From positions 8,147,815-8,211,814 of the forward strand of contig CAIIXF020000003.1 of NCBI GenBank assembly GCA_903813345.2: a stretch of 64,000 nt of DNA, written 5' to 3'. The stretch comes from Owenia fusiformis (taxonomy: Eukaryota; Annelida; Polychaeta; Sabellida; Oweniidae). Under the pieces are notes generated by a model, which searched no databases, was not told the DNA's origin, and was given only the letters and a program-made list of their open reading frames with translations. The translations under genes were made by a program, and so were the position numbers. Position 1 is the stretch's first letter. Every line of letters begins with the position of its first letter. Shown piece by piece: positions 33,059 through 43,174 of this stretch.

Positions 33059-34081
33059 GTTTGAGAGCCATAAGTTTCAAAATCTAACATGGCTCTCGAA
33101 GTGAGTAATCCATGACCATTTTGCCTTTGATGCGTTAATTTAATCGTTCAGCAGGTTTCGACAAGCGGAACAAATTAAAACCCTGAAAACATGGCAATAT
33201 TACATAAAGAATGTGATTCAAACATGCATACATACCTTAGAAACACATACACCCTGTCCCGTATCCCCCTTAGACCCTATTGATGCATAATTATGAAAAT
33301 ATTGGAGACAGGTTTGGAAATGACGAAAATGTCGGTCAGTTTCGGTAACATCGAAATTGCAAATCGTTTCAGGAATTAACCGTCATCACGGCACTGCATT
33401 AACGAACAGTGGGTTTGCAATTAATAACTATTTTGCGTGTATACACGCGCTATATAAATTAATCAAAGATACCTGTTATCCTCAAAATTGATCTTTTTAT
33501 CCCGAGTAATCGCGATAATAATTATCAATCTATTTGACAACAATTTCGTTTCGCTGGTAGTTTAATTTTACGATCCGGGACACTCAGACGAACAGACACA
33601 ATGACGGACATGCGGAATGTCACTTTAGAGATTGGTAAGTGTAGCCTCATTTTCCTCTTATAGATGAACATTTAACACAAAAATATTGTGTTAAATCGCT
33701 TGATGTTATGTGTTTTTATATTACTGTCAAGTATCAGTTGCACGTTATCGCGGAAAAATGGTTTCGATGGATTCAGAACTTGCATCAAAGTGTAGCATAT
33801 ATATATACTTGCTATTTATTACTCAGTGGTCTTTTTAGTGACAAACAAGCACTATTACGGTTATTAAACTTTATTAATACACATATAAATTACAGTAAAT
33901 ACGATCTGAAATATTACGTGTTTTAGAGAATTAAGTTAATATTTATTAAGCACGATAGTCCATAAAGATGCACCAATACGTTAATGAAATGAATGTTTAT
34001 TGGTATGTTTACTATATGAATATATTTAGTGTCAATGTTCACTTTAATTCAATAGATTGTGATCCAATATTTCATCAACAA
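33059..34081. other. Spacer with a possible first exon
   Basis: At 33601 an ATG in good context (gacacaatgacgg) reads MTDMRNVTLEI to a donor gtaagt at 33635; tatataaat occurs at 33451. No downstream exon was found, so this may be chance. The remainder shows nothing. Confidence 0.25.
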
Positions 34082-35199
34082 TGACAACTCTCTTCGGCTA
34101 ATGGTTCGGCTAATAAATTTGGCTAATTCGTCGACTAATCTGTCGGCTAATTCGTCGGCTAATCTGTCGGCTAATTCTTCGGCTAACAGGGTTGTTTATG
34201 ATATTAAGTTCGGCTAACCAGCTTCGGCTAAACAGGATTATTTATAATGTTCGGCTAACTCTTTCGGCTAGCAGAACAATGTTTATAACAATTAGAATTC
34301 AGCAACTTGTTTCGGCTAATCACTTGATTGAGCTACCATGAAGACTTTTTGTGTGCTTCAATAGGCTAACCAAGAATAACATAACCTTAAACCTGGAAAT
34401 ATATAGAATACAATTCGGCTAATTAACACAATTCGGCTAATTGCTCTGTTCTACTGAGTTGACCCAGAGATTCGGCTAATTTCCCTGATCGGCCGGCTAA
34501 TGTTGTGGAATTTCCGGCTAAACACCAGGCTAAACTCCAAAACAATCGGCTAATTGTAACCCTAGAACAACCCAATATAGAGGGAGAATGCACCGTCGGC
34601 TAATATACCTTTACAATAGCTCAATAGTCGGCTAAAATGGCTAGCTCGGCTAACTTACCACAAGTCTTGTCAGTGGTTTCTGATTCTTCACGAGAATGGC
34701 GGTCGTAACCAGGACACGGACTTATATAGGAATCCAAACCATTGTTTTACGTCATATTCAAACTTCGCGCTTCTATAATGGCAAACTTTTTGCAGAACGG
34801 AAATAATCTATATATCACTAGTTTTACTTATTTACTCCAAATTAAAGCTTCAATTATATTCTAATAAATCATTTACCATCCTTGCATTTAATTGCAACAT
34901 TATCAAATATTCAGAAACAGCTGAACGCTTCTCATAAGTTTTGATTTCGTTTCACCATTAATAATCTACTTCCGGTCAGAGCAGAAGAAACCAATTTTAA
35001 AGATTTCTCGGGACATTTTGTAAGTTTTCTCATTTTTATACTAGACTTCATGTCATTTACGTATAATTTATCGTTTCTTTACATTACAGGGGTAACTTTG
35101 ATCACTGATATAAGTTCGATTTATTATATATATCATATCTTATTGTATAAAAGGACTTCAGATTTTCATTCATAAAAATGACGATCCACGATCGTCACA
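34082..35199 (-). repeat. 3' LTR of the Gypsy element
   Basis: On the minus strand it starts tgtgacgatcgtggatcgtc directly after a polypurine tract and ends ttgtca, giving TG...CA ends. 34221-35199 matches 39326-40304 almost base for base. The plus-strand left part (34090-34665) holds over twenty copies of (c)ggctaa. Confidence 0.85.
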
Positions 35200-35215
35200 T
35201 TACTCCCCTCTCTGG
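35200..35215 (-). promoter_or_regulatory. Polypurine tract
   Basis: The minus strand reads ccagagaggggagtaa immediately before the LTR start tgtgacg. In LTR retrotransposons this tract primes plus-strand DNA, and it fixes the LTR boundary and element orientation here. Confidence 0.75.
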
Positions 35216-36067
35216 GTTTTTAACAACGCCGTCCTCCCATTATGAGGACGTAAATAAATAGTCATGGACGCAGAAAAAATTGTTGGTGCGTTCTTGGGAC
35301 GCATTACTCACCATAGGTTGCAAACAAATGTTATTTTATATGAAAAACGTCCCTAATTGGCGAAAACATATCAGAAATAAAATTGTCGAATGAAAAAAAT
35401 AGAAAGTAAATTATTTTAGGTCAACTGCATTTTCTCCAAGTTTAACCCGATAAATCAAGCTTATACAACTTAAACTTAAAAAATATAGTATAACTTACCT
35501 TAATAATACTTATTTTGCTGAAACAATATGATAAAACCGGTACATTTTGGTCAAAATGTGGCCGGTGTGAAAGAAATGATGTTGCAAAAAGATTTCAATG
35601 TGAGAAGTGATATAAACACTGCCATCTTTTGGATTTTATAGTTAGTTTTTTGCTTAGAGAAATCAGTCTACACACGTGCCATCTATATTCAGATATACAG
35701 CTGTGATTACATTGAATTGCATTGACTGGGGTTTAGAATTTGACATGGGATTAAATATGATGATTATTTAGGATATACAAAATGTGAAAATACAAAATAT
35801 TAAAATTGAAATTTAGAAATGCATCAAGGCAAGCTGTTGAAAGACTTCCTGGAAATGCTTAGATTGCTCAATTTTGAAGGTATAAATATAGAAAATTTCT
35901 GTGGGGAGGCTAGGCCCCTCTTTCATGTCTTTAGAGTTCGCTTCGCTTGCATGGATTGGGTCAATTGGGTCTATATAATTAATGTTTTTGCAAATAATTT
36001 TTAATTTTAGGATAGAATCTGAGTATTATTAATTGAATCATAAAGTCACGAGGTAAAGGGTATAATC
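35216..36067. other. Non-coding internal sequence of the Gypsy element
   Basis: No frame on the minus strand has coding character. It contains the ccggtgtgaaagaaatga fragment of the repeat family seen at 2003 and 10545. The 61-codon frame at 35819-36004 (+) has no recognisable features. Confidence 0.4.
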
Positions 36068-36316
36068 ATGCCACGCCCTCCTAAAGTTAAGAGGTACCTC
36101 CCAGAATGGGAAAACACATACCCCTGGCTGCAGTATGTTGCAGGCCAAGGAATGCGGTGCAGTTTATGCATCAGGGCTGGAAAGAGGAACATTTTCACCA
36201 GCCCAAATGGGTGCAAAGACTTTCAAATGGCCTTGGATGTGACATTCTGTAACGCCTTGTGTATAAACGTTACTTATTCATCATTTACACTTGTACAATC
36301 TGACCCCAGGGTCTAA
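36068..36316 (+). pseudogene. Fragment of a TTF/BED-like zinc finger (hAT-type N-terminus)
   Basis: Reads MPRPPKVKRYLPEWENTYPW and later MRCSLCIRAGKRNIFTS. The pattern YLPEW-YPWL, then C-x2-C, then K-N-F resembles the N-terminal zinc finger of hAT-derived (ZNF862-like) proteins. The similarity fades after GCKDFQ, with no His pair, so it is truncated. It is opposite in strand to the Gypsy element in which it lies. Confidence 0.45.
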
Positions 36317-36559
36317 ATACATGCAATAAAATCATGATAAAGCAACATAAAGAATACATGTTTATTAAGTGTTTCTCTTTTTTCAATTGGGACCCACTTT
36401 TTTTGGGAGGGACCCCAAATTTTTATAACACTGGGTCCCCGGGACTCACTTTTCATAGTCCCTATTGAAAACGCTGCCTCTTCTTTATGAGATGTGTCCT
36501 CACATCTGTAACATAAAAGAATAAATATATATATTTAACATATTTACAATTTCCCTTTA

Positions 36560-36957
36560 TTACAATATAATACAATTTCTATTAGAGGTCTCTGGTCTAT
36601 CCCATTGTAGTCTTGCCTGACAGGCAACGTCCTTAGTGTTCAAATTGCTGTCTACAACATTCCCTACACTACAACTGTCCTCATCACTACCGCTATCACC
36701 ATCACTTTCACCGCTACTACTATCACTGTCCCCACAACTACCATCACTGTCCCCACTACTACCATCATTGTCCCCACTTCTACCATCACTGTCCCCACTA
36801 CTACCATCACTGTCCCCACTACTACCATCACTGTCACTACTACTACCACTGCTCTCACTGCCATCACCCTGTCCATCCCTGCATTCATCGTCACCAGAAC
36901 CATCACCTCTATCGCCACATTCACCATCATCATCCTCCACTTCTACACTCTCCTTCG
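36560..36957 (-). CDS. Zinc-finger gene exon 3 (acidic Ser/Asp repeat)
   Basis: Completes the split codon and encodes AKESVEVEDDDGECGDRG, then repeated DGSSGDS units and a C-terminus ending NRNCIIL. The 15-base DNA repeat (ccactactaccatcactgtc on plus) gives low-complexity shadows in other frames. Confidence 0.65.
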
Positions 36958-37985
36958 CTACAACAGAGTTCATATATTTCAATATCTCTCACATATTATT
37001 TGTGTTTACTTATTCATTATATACCTTCTATGTATATTACTTTTATTAGTTAAATTATCTCACCTTCTACACTCTCCTTCGCTTTCTGCTCTTTCTCCCA
37101 CTCTTCTCTCAACTCCTTCCTCATTGTCTCCCGTTTCCTCTCTTCTCTTTTCTCGTTCTCCTTCGTTCGTCTAATCATTCTCTGCAAGTTGCTTTCTTGC
37201 CTTGGGTTTCTCTTGAGACGAACTAGTGTTGGCGATTCTGAATAAACAGGCAATCCAACCAAATCTATCGGCACCCCTGGCTCCTCTCCCAAATCCTCTT
37301 CCGCTTGTATCAGTCTTTGTTCCACCACTTTCTTGTTTTCCACTTCCATCCTCCTTCGCTTTCTCTCCGCATCAACCCTCTTCACCTGCTCCTTACACTT
37401 CTGCTCATGCTCCCTCACTCCCTCAGCCAACTTCTGCTCCAATCCTCGCATCTCCTCATCGAACTTGTTGCATCTTTCCTTGAACTCCATCTCTTTACGT
37501 CTTCCGCTTCCTGCTTCTTCTCTCTCCTTCGTCCTCTCATCTTCTACTTTCCTCCTTTTTACACTCTCCTCCTCCTCCTCGGACCTTCTCTTCAACGGTT
37601 CTACGTAGTACTTGTTTGGGACAACTTCAAAACCAAACTGATGTTCTCTTGACAACTTATGAAGCCTGAGCCTGTGGTTAAAGAGATCTTCTTTCCTTGT
37701 GAAACGTCTATTGCATACATCACATATAAACAACTTGACTGTCCTTTGGTGGACCCGCCTATGCCTGCTCAGGCTACTTGAATGTGAGAAGCTCACGTCA
37801 CAGGATTCACAGGGAAACATCTGCAAATATAACATGGCAGTTATTAATGATATCTCTCTATCATTTATTTATTATTACTTAATTATTACTATTTTTTATA
37901 TTTTCCTTTTACAGAGCCTATTTAATCACATCAGGATTTACTACATAAATTTTAATACTAAATTTACAATAACCTGACAGCTCAT
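36560..37985 (-). CDS. C2H2 zinc-finger, coiled-coil, acidic-tail protein; three exons
   Basis: Minus-strand exons 37985-37974 (MSCQ), 37820-37064 and 36957-36560 join in phase to 388 residues. Introns are gttatt...tttgcag (153 bp) and gtgaga...tgttgtag (106 bp). Two C2H2 fingers lie near the N-terminus (CESCDVSFSHSSSLSRHRRVH and CDVCNRRFTRKEDLFNHRLR), followed by about 180 charged residues likely to form a coiled coil, then an acidic Ser/Asp/Gly repeat region. This suggests DNA binding with an acidic region; the target is unknown. AKESVE is encoded on both sides of intron 2 by an approximately 20-base repeat. The gene lies between integrase and polypurine tract on the same strand. The start could be further upstream; the first exon is the weakest part. 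Confidence 0.65.
37064..37820 (-). CDS. Zinc-finger gene exon 2
   Basis: Starts MFPCESCDVSF after a clear acceptor (atatttgcag) and carries both C2H2 fingers and the Lys/Arg/Glu-rich coiled-coil region. Ends GAGAGTGTAGAAG before gtgaga, phase 1. Confidence 0.75.
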
Positions 37986-38141
37986 TCTCCCAACATCCTC
38001 TTCAAAATCCTCCTTCCCCGGAACAGATTTGTTTAAAAAAAACAAAATCAAAAAAAAAAACAACAACAACAACGATAAACATGCGTCATTATAAATCAAT
38101 ATTTATTAACAGCATATTTTATAAACACTATTTCAATGGAT

Positions 38142-39325
38142 CTAATAAATCCAATCTCCATATCTATTTGGTGACTTCCATAACCTTCCCCTTTCACTTG
38201 TTTTAAGGATAGGTTGGGTATTGTCTTCATCTTCTTGATAATCTGGTTCCTCTATGACTATCTCTTGTTCCATATTTTCGCTACTCATACTTTCATTGTT
38301 AGTTTGAACATCTTGGAAATATTTCTTAAGTCTGTCTATGTGCACAACTTTTGGAGTTCTATCACTGCTTAATATCTGAACTCTGTAATTCACGTCAGAC
38401 ATTTTCTCTGTTACTACACATGGACCCTTCCATGGACAACTCAGTTTCTTAGTGTTACCAACTGGGATAGCAGGACAATGCACCCAAACATGATCATTCT
38501 TTTCAAAGGTTCTTGGCTGGACTCTGACATCATAATTCTTCTTCTGTCTATTTGCAGCTTTTCCTAGAACTTCCCTTGCAATTTGATGTGCCTCTTCCAT
38601 CTTTTGTCGAAGTTCAAAGGCATATACATTCGAGGGCATTGTTGTATTAGGTGGTGCACCAATCTGCAGATCAATAGGCATCTCCACTTCTCTTCCAAGC
38701 ATTAACATGTTTGGACTTTGTCTGGTACTCTCGTGTTGAGTCGCTCTGTATGCCATCAAAAGACACGGTAAATGTTCGTCCCAATCCCTCTGATTCTTTT
38801 GTACATACATGCTCAACATCGTCTCCATGGTTCTGTTAAACCTCTCTACAAGGCCATTATAATCTAGGGTGAAACGCTGTCGTACGTGTTTTCTTTACAT
38901 CCAGAAGAGAGCACATTTCACTGAACAAAATCGATTCAAAGTTCGACCCCTGGTCTGAGTGAATTTCACGAGGAATTCCAAATCGTACGATAAATTCATT
39001 GACTATTTTCTTTGCCACAGTTACAGCTGTCTGATTTGGCATTGGGTAACATTCAACCCATTTAGTGAAGTAATCTGTAAGCACCAGTATATTCCTATTT
39101 CCGGAATATGTTTCTGGTAATGGCCCTACAACATCAACAGCCAGCCTCTCCAGAGGTGCTCCAACAGTAAACTGTTGAAGTTGAGCATTTTTACTACCAC
39201 CATGATGCTTCTTGGATCCACATTGGTGACACTTTTTAACCCAATCGACAACATCTTCCTTCATTTGATACCAGAAGAAACGATTGCGCACTTCAGTTAA
39301 CGTTCTTGCCATACCCAAATGTCCT
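38142..39325 (-). pseudogene. Gypsy integrase, frameshifted and 5' truncated
   Basis: Two frames, 39318-38857 and 38828-38142, together cover an integrase. Visible in order: CHQCG of the HHCC zinc domain, LAVDVVGPLP (first catalytic Asp), IHSDQGSNFES (second Asp), then after the break a MAYRATQHESTRQSPN block and WKGPCVVTEKMSDVNYRV, a GPY/F-like C-terminal module. The break, between TTAFHP and the following Glu-Arg-Phe-Asn block, is a one-base shift plus a stop near 38855. The upstream end is fused to LTR sequence. It cannot encode a working enzyme as it stands. Confidence 0.85.
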
Positions 39326-40304
39326 GCTTCGGCTAAACAGGATTATTTATAATGTTCGGCTAACTCTTTCGGCTAGCAGAACAATGTTTATAACAATTAG
39401 AATTCAGCAACTTGTTTCGGCTAATCACTTGATTGAGCTACCATGAAGACTTTTTGTGTACTTCAATAGGCTAACCAAGAATAACATAACCTTAAACCTG
39501 GAAATATATAGAATACAATTCGGCTAATCAACACAATTCGGCTAATTGCTCTGTTCTACTGAATTGACCCAGAGATTCGGCTAATTTCCCTGATCGGCCG
39601 GCTAATGTTGTGGAATTTCCGGCTAAACACCAGGCTAAACTCCAAAACAATCGGCTAATTGTAACCCTAGAACAACCCAATATAGAGGGAGAATGCACCG
39701 TCGGCTAATATACCTTTACAATAGCTCAATAGTCGGCTAAAATGGCTAGCTCGGCTAACTTACCACAAGTCTTGTCAGTGGTTTCCGATTCTTCACGAGA
39801 ATGGCGGTCGTAACCAGGACACGGACTTATATAGGAATCCAAACCATTGTTTTACGTCATATTCAAACTTCGCGCTTCTATAATGGCAAACTTTTTGCAG
39901 AACGGAAATAATCTATATATCACTAGTTTTACTTATTTACTCCAAATTAAAGCTTCAATTATATTCTAATAAATCATTTACCATCCTTGCATTTAATTGC
40001 AACATTATCAAATATTCAGAAACAGCTGAACGCTTCTCATAAGTTTTGATTTCGTTTCACCATTAATAATCTACTTCCGGTCAGAGCAGAAGAAACCAAT
40101 TTTAAAGATTTCTCGGAACATTTTGTAAGTTTTCTCATTTTTATACTAGACTTCATGTCATTTACGTATAATTTATCGTTTCTTTACATTACAGGGGTAA
40201 CTTTGATCACTGATATAAGTTCGATTTATTATATATATCATATCTTATTGTATAAAAGGACTTCAGATTTTCATTCATAAGAATGACGATCCACGATCGT
40301 CACA
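39326..40304 (-). repeat. 5' LTR of the Gypsy element, 3' end missing
   Basis: Near-identical to 34221-35199 with scattered substitutions. About 140 bases present at the end of the 3' LTR (34082-34220) are absent here, replaced directly by integrase sequence, so one deletion removed the LTR end and the internal region to mid-integrase. Confidence 0.85.
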
Positions 40305-41349
40305 AAAGGAAAGAATAGTAAGGAGGTTAAACTCAATAATGGCCCCAAGAAAATTCCTAATATTAAAGAACGCCGTTATTGAGTTTAACGACGTTGAACT
40401 AACTAAAGAATTGAAGTACAGCGGGGATCATAAAGAATTGCAAAAGCTATGAAAATTACATGCTGTCGCATATGTAATAAATTCTTACCTCAGTGTATTC
40501 AGTGCTCTATTTTCTGCGTCTTAGTAAGTCCAAATATAGTGGAATATGTGTCCCAAATGACAAATAAGAACTTCAACAGTTGAATTGGATATTCACATGT
40601 TTTGCCGACTCTTCAAATGTTGAGGTGATTTTGTCGCTGATTGCGCCGGAACGGAGGATTGGCTCCTAGAATGCAACATGACACGTGCCAGCTTTCAAAA
40701 TGCTGTTCCGCCATTTTGAAACCTGTCATGAGTAAATACGGTTAACTGATGTTGCATTCTGGGAGTCAACCGTCCTTGGATAACAAACATGGCGATTCAT
40801 GAAAACATTCATTTGATTTGGTAGGGATTTATCCATTATTTGCAGGTATGAAGCTTTGGATTCATTTATTGTGCTACTTTAGTGAACGGGAATTATTTTT
40901 CTACCGCTTGGGAGAGTTTGAGACACGAAACTTGGAAATTAGCTCATTGTGACAACTTGTGAACGTTGAGTTTTATTTTTGTCCCCCACTGTAAAGTCAG
41001 TCGATTCATAATTCCATTGACCCACAAACTTGGAGCGCCTTGGGCCTGGATCATATACTAAAGCCTATAGTATATGATGAATGATGAAATTTCGGAAACT
41101 GGAAGTAAAAAAGATGAAATAGAGTCTAGGTACTACTTTTTGTTAAGGCCAGGGTGCATGTTGGGAAATCTTCTGCATTCCTTGAAAGGTCCGCTCAGTA
41201 AATTGACAATTTCTACTGCTCATGTGTCATGACCTACTTTAGGTTGTGAAACACTGGACGACATGGTTTGGTAAATTTCAAGCTATTTGATTGGTCAAAA
41301 AAATTTTCAGTGTTTTTTTTAAAAATGGTACACATGTTTCATCACGTAA
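40305..41349. other. Spacer with two small inverted repeats
   Basis: gttaaactcaataa (40326) pairs with ttattgagtttaac (40374). Around 40660-40770 ctcctagaatgcaacat pairs with atgttgcattctgggag. No exon is supported. Confidence 0.45.
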
Positions 41350-41475
41350 AATTGGAAGTTAAACGAGCCTTTGGAAAAGGTGAAGTTTGACTGGAATTCT
41401 ACCTGTTACATTGATTCAAGGAGATCATGTGAGAAAGCATTGCACACGCAACAGACTAATAAGTAATCAGCCTTT
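41350..41475 (-). repeat. Left inverted terminal repeat of the DIRS-like element
   Basis: From attctacctgttacat to gactaataagtaatcag it is the inverse of 47790-47875. About 50 more bases at the outer side (aattggaagttaaacgag...) are absent from the right repeat, so the two repeats are unequal, as is common in DIRS elements. Confidence 0.75.
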
Positions 41476-41644
41476 AACGATGAATGTGTCTAGATGAATA
41501 AATCAAACGTGAATTCAATTCAATAGTTCTGAAATTATTTTGACTTACGTTTGTGATCTAGAATACTTTAATCATAGGTATATAAAGTATGTTAAAGTTC
41601 ACACCACACACTGGAGTATAATAAAGGGAGGGTAGTCCCTGGGT

Positions 41645-41768
41645 ATGGGCACATGATCTCCTTGAATCAATGTAACAGGTAGAATTCCAGTCTAACTTCA
41701 CCTTTTCCAAAGGCTCGTTTAACTTCCAATTCTACCATGTTACATATTCAAGGAGATCACGTGAGATG
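41645..41768 (-). repeat. Internal complementary region of the DIRS-like element
   Basis: 41645-41731 is the inverse of the outer left end (41350-41435), and 41729-41768 is the inverse of the outer right end (47840-47875). The two join at an ATT shared by both. In DIRS elements this region is thought to template circular DNA. Confidence 0.75.
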
Positions 41769-41973
41769 TTTAAAGCCCAGATGGACACATTCATCAAAAA
41801 ATTATTTGACAAGACATTTTATAATGTAAATCAATCACTTTCACAAGGCATAATATAATGAGGTATTCATTATTTATTAAACAATCAAATGCAAATAATA
41901 CAAAAACGTCATAAAATGACGACGCCAATATTGACACAGAGCCTAATAAGTGTTACTATGAAGAATATAATAA

Positions 41974-43174
41974 TCACTTACATGTAGTAGCCGAGTTTAA
42001 AACAGCTAAACCAAATTGACTTTTGTCATTTTTACAATGTAAGGGCTTATTATAGAACTTTGCAAACGTTGCACTGCTGCTCCATCCTGCAGCATTAAGA
42101 ATAGAATCTTAACTACTGCCTGCCCTCAGGGCTGCTGAAGTAGAGGCAGAACGTGTTGAATGTGGTTTGAATAATTGTACATTGACGCCTGATTTTTCTA
42201 ATGCACATTTAATCCAAAGACTGATAGTATCTAAAGATATTGCAGAAAATGGTTTTTGACAGCTTATGAATAATTGTTTTTCATTACCCCGCAGAGTGTC
42301 CGTGCGGTCAATGTAATTCTTCAATGCATCACATACACATAATCGTGTATTCCCATATTTAGGCAATGTTAAAACAGGTAAACTTTTACCACATTTGGAT
42401 GTCTTAAGACATTTAGATACTAAGAGTTTGTAACAAGTTTTTTCTTCAACACAGTTATGTACTTCAAGTGAATGTAGAGTTTGTCGACGTTGTCCTGTGA
42501 CTAAGGCTAGTAATGTCACTAATTTCATCGCAAGATCTCTAAGTGTTAAAGTTTAATTAGGCGATAGCGTTTCAAGATAATTGAGTACAGTAGAAACCTC
42601 CCAAGTAGAGTCATATTTAGGCAAAGGAGGTCTATCATTGTATACACCTTTCATGAATCTGGAAACGAGAGGATTGGATCCAAAAGTCACAGAGTCATAC
42701 GACATGGTCAAAGAGAGTGCTGATAGCACTATAACTTAGGTTATCTTTGAATAATGACGTAAGGAAATCAAGTCCCAAACTCAAAGATGCGTGTAAGGGA
42801 TCGTAATTCCGTCGACGAGAGAAGAGTACCCACTTACGTAAGTATACTGAGTACTGTTTCTTGGATGCCGCTTTCCACGAGAGTAAAATAACGTTTGCAG
42901 TGTCCTTCGAAACGCCTTGGCTTTCGATTGATGTCCTGATAAAAGACAACAGATCAAACTCATCTTGTTCCAAAGTGGATGGACCTTGGTCCGATCGTAC
43001 GGTAATGTCAGTAATGTTTGACGTTTTGGTAGAATCACCGGGGGGTCGATCAACATTCTTAGAAGTTTTGGCCACCACGGCTGCATTGTCCACATCGGAA
43101 CGATGATGATCACGTGAGTCAGGCCCTCGCATTCTATCTTCTGCAGGACTTTCGTGATTAAACTGAAAGGACAA
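41974..43174 (-). pseudogene. Tyrosine recombinase of the DIRS-like element, broken
   Basis: The N-terminal part reads from 43174 to 42695 (contains LLSWKAASKKQYSVYLRKW, a core-binding-like segment). The catalytic domain continues 42528-42109 with GQRRQTL (first catalytic Arg) and HSTRSAS (His-x-x-Arg). After a TAA at 42106-42108 the same frame resumes with ILNAAGWSSSATF and KFY, whose Tyr is the expected nucleophile, ending TGA at 41974. Breaks are a frameshift near 42712, an in-frame TAA near 42553, and the TAA at 42106. The ORF start overlaps the RNase H ORF. Confidence 0.8.

Larger units (their letters stand above)
34082..40304 (-). mobile_element. Ty3/Gypsy-type LTR retrotransposon, internally deleted
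   Basis: Minus-strand order: 5' LTR (40304 to 39326, truncated), integrase (39325 to 38142), extra gene (37985 to 36560), polypurine tract (35215 to 35200), 3' LTR (35199 to 34082). Gag, protease, reverse transcriptase, RNase H, primer-binding site and the integrase N-terminus are missing at the junction of the 5' LTR with the integrase. No target-site duplication is evident. A LTR pair with PPT and integrase on one strand identifies the class; the clade is not assigned. Confidence 0.85.

Noticed and set aside
33601-33634. First exon of a host gene (MTDMRNVTLEI)
   Set aside because: Good start context and donor, but no matching downstream exon; kept only as a note in the spacer entry.
36664-36933. 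Minus-strand Val/Met-rich 89-codon frame
   Set aside because: Alternate frame of the Ser/Asp repeat in exon 3 of the zinc-finger gene.
36636-37652. Plus-strand Ser/Leu/Pro-rich frames (36636-37049, 37226-37652)
   Set aside because: Shadows of the minus-strand zinc-finger gene with its acidic and Lys/Glu-rich repeats.
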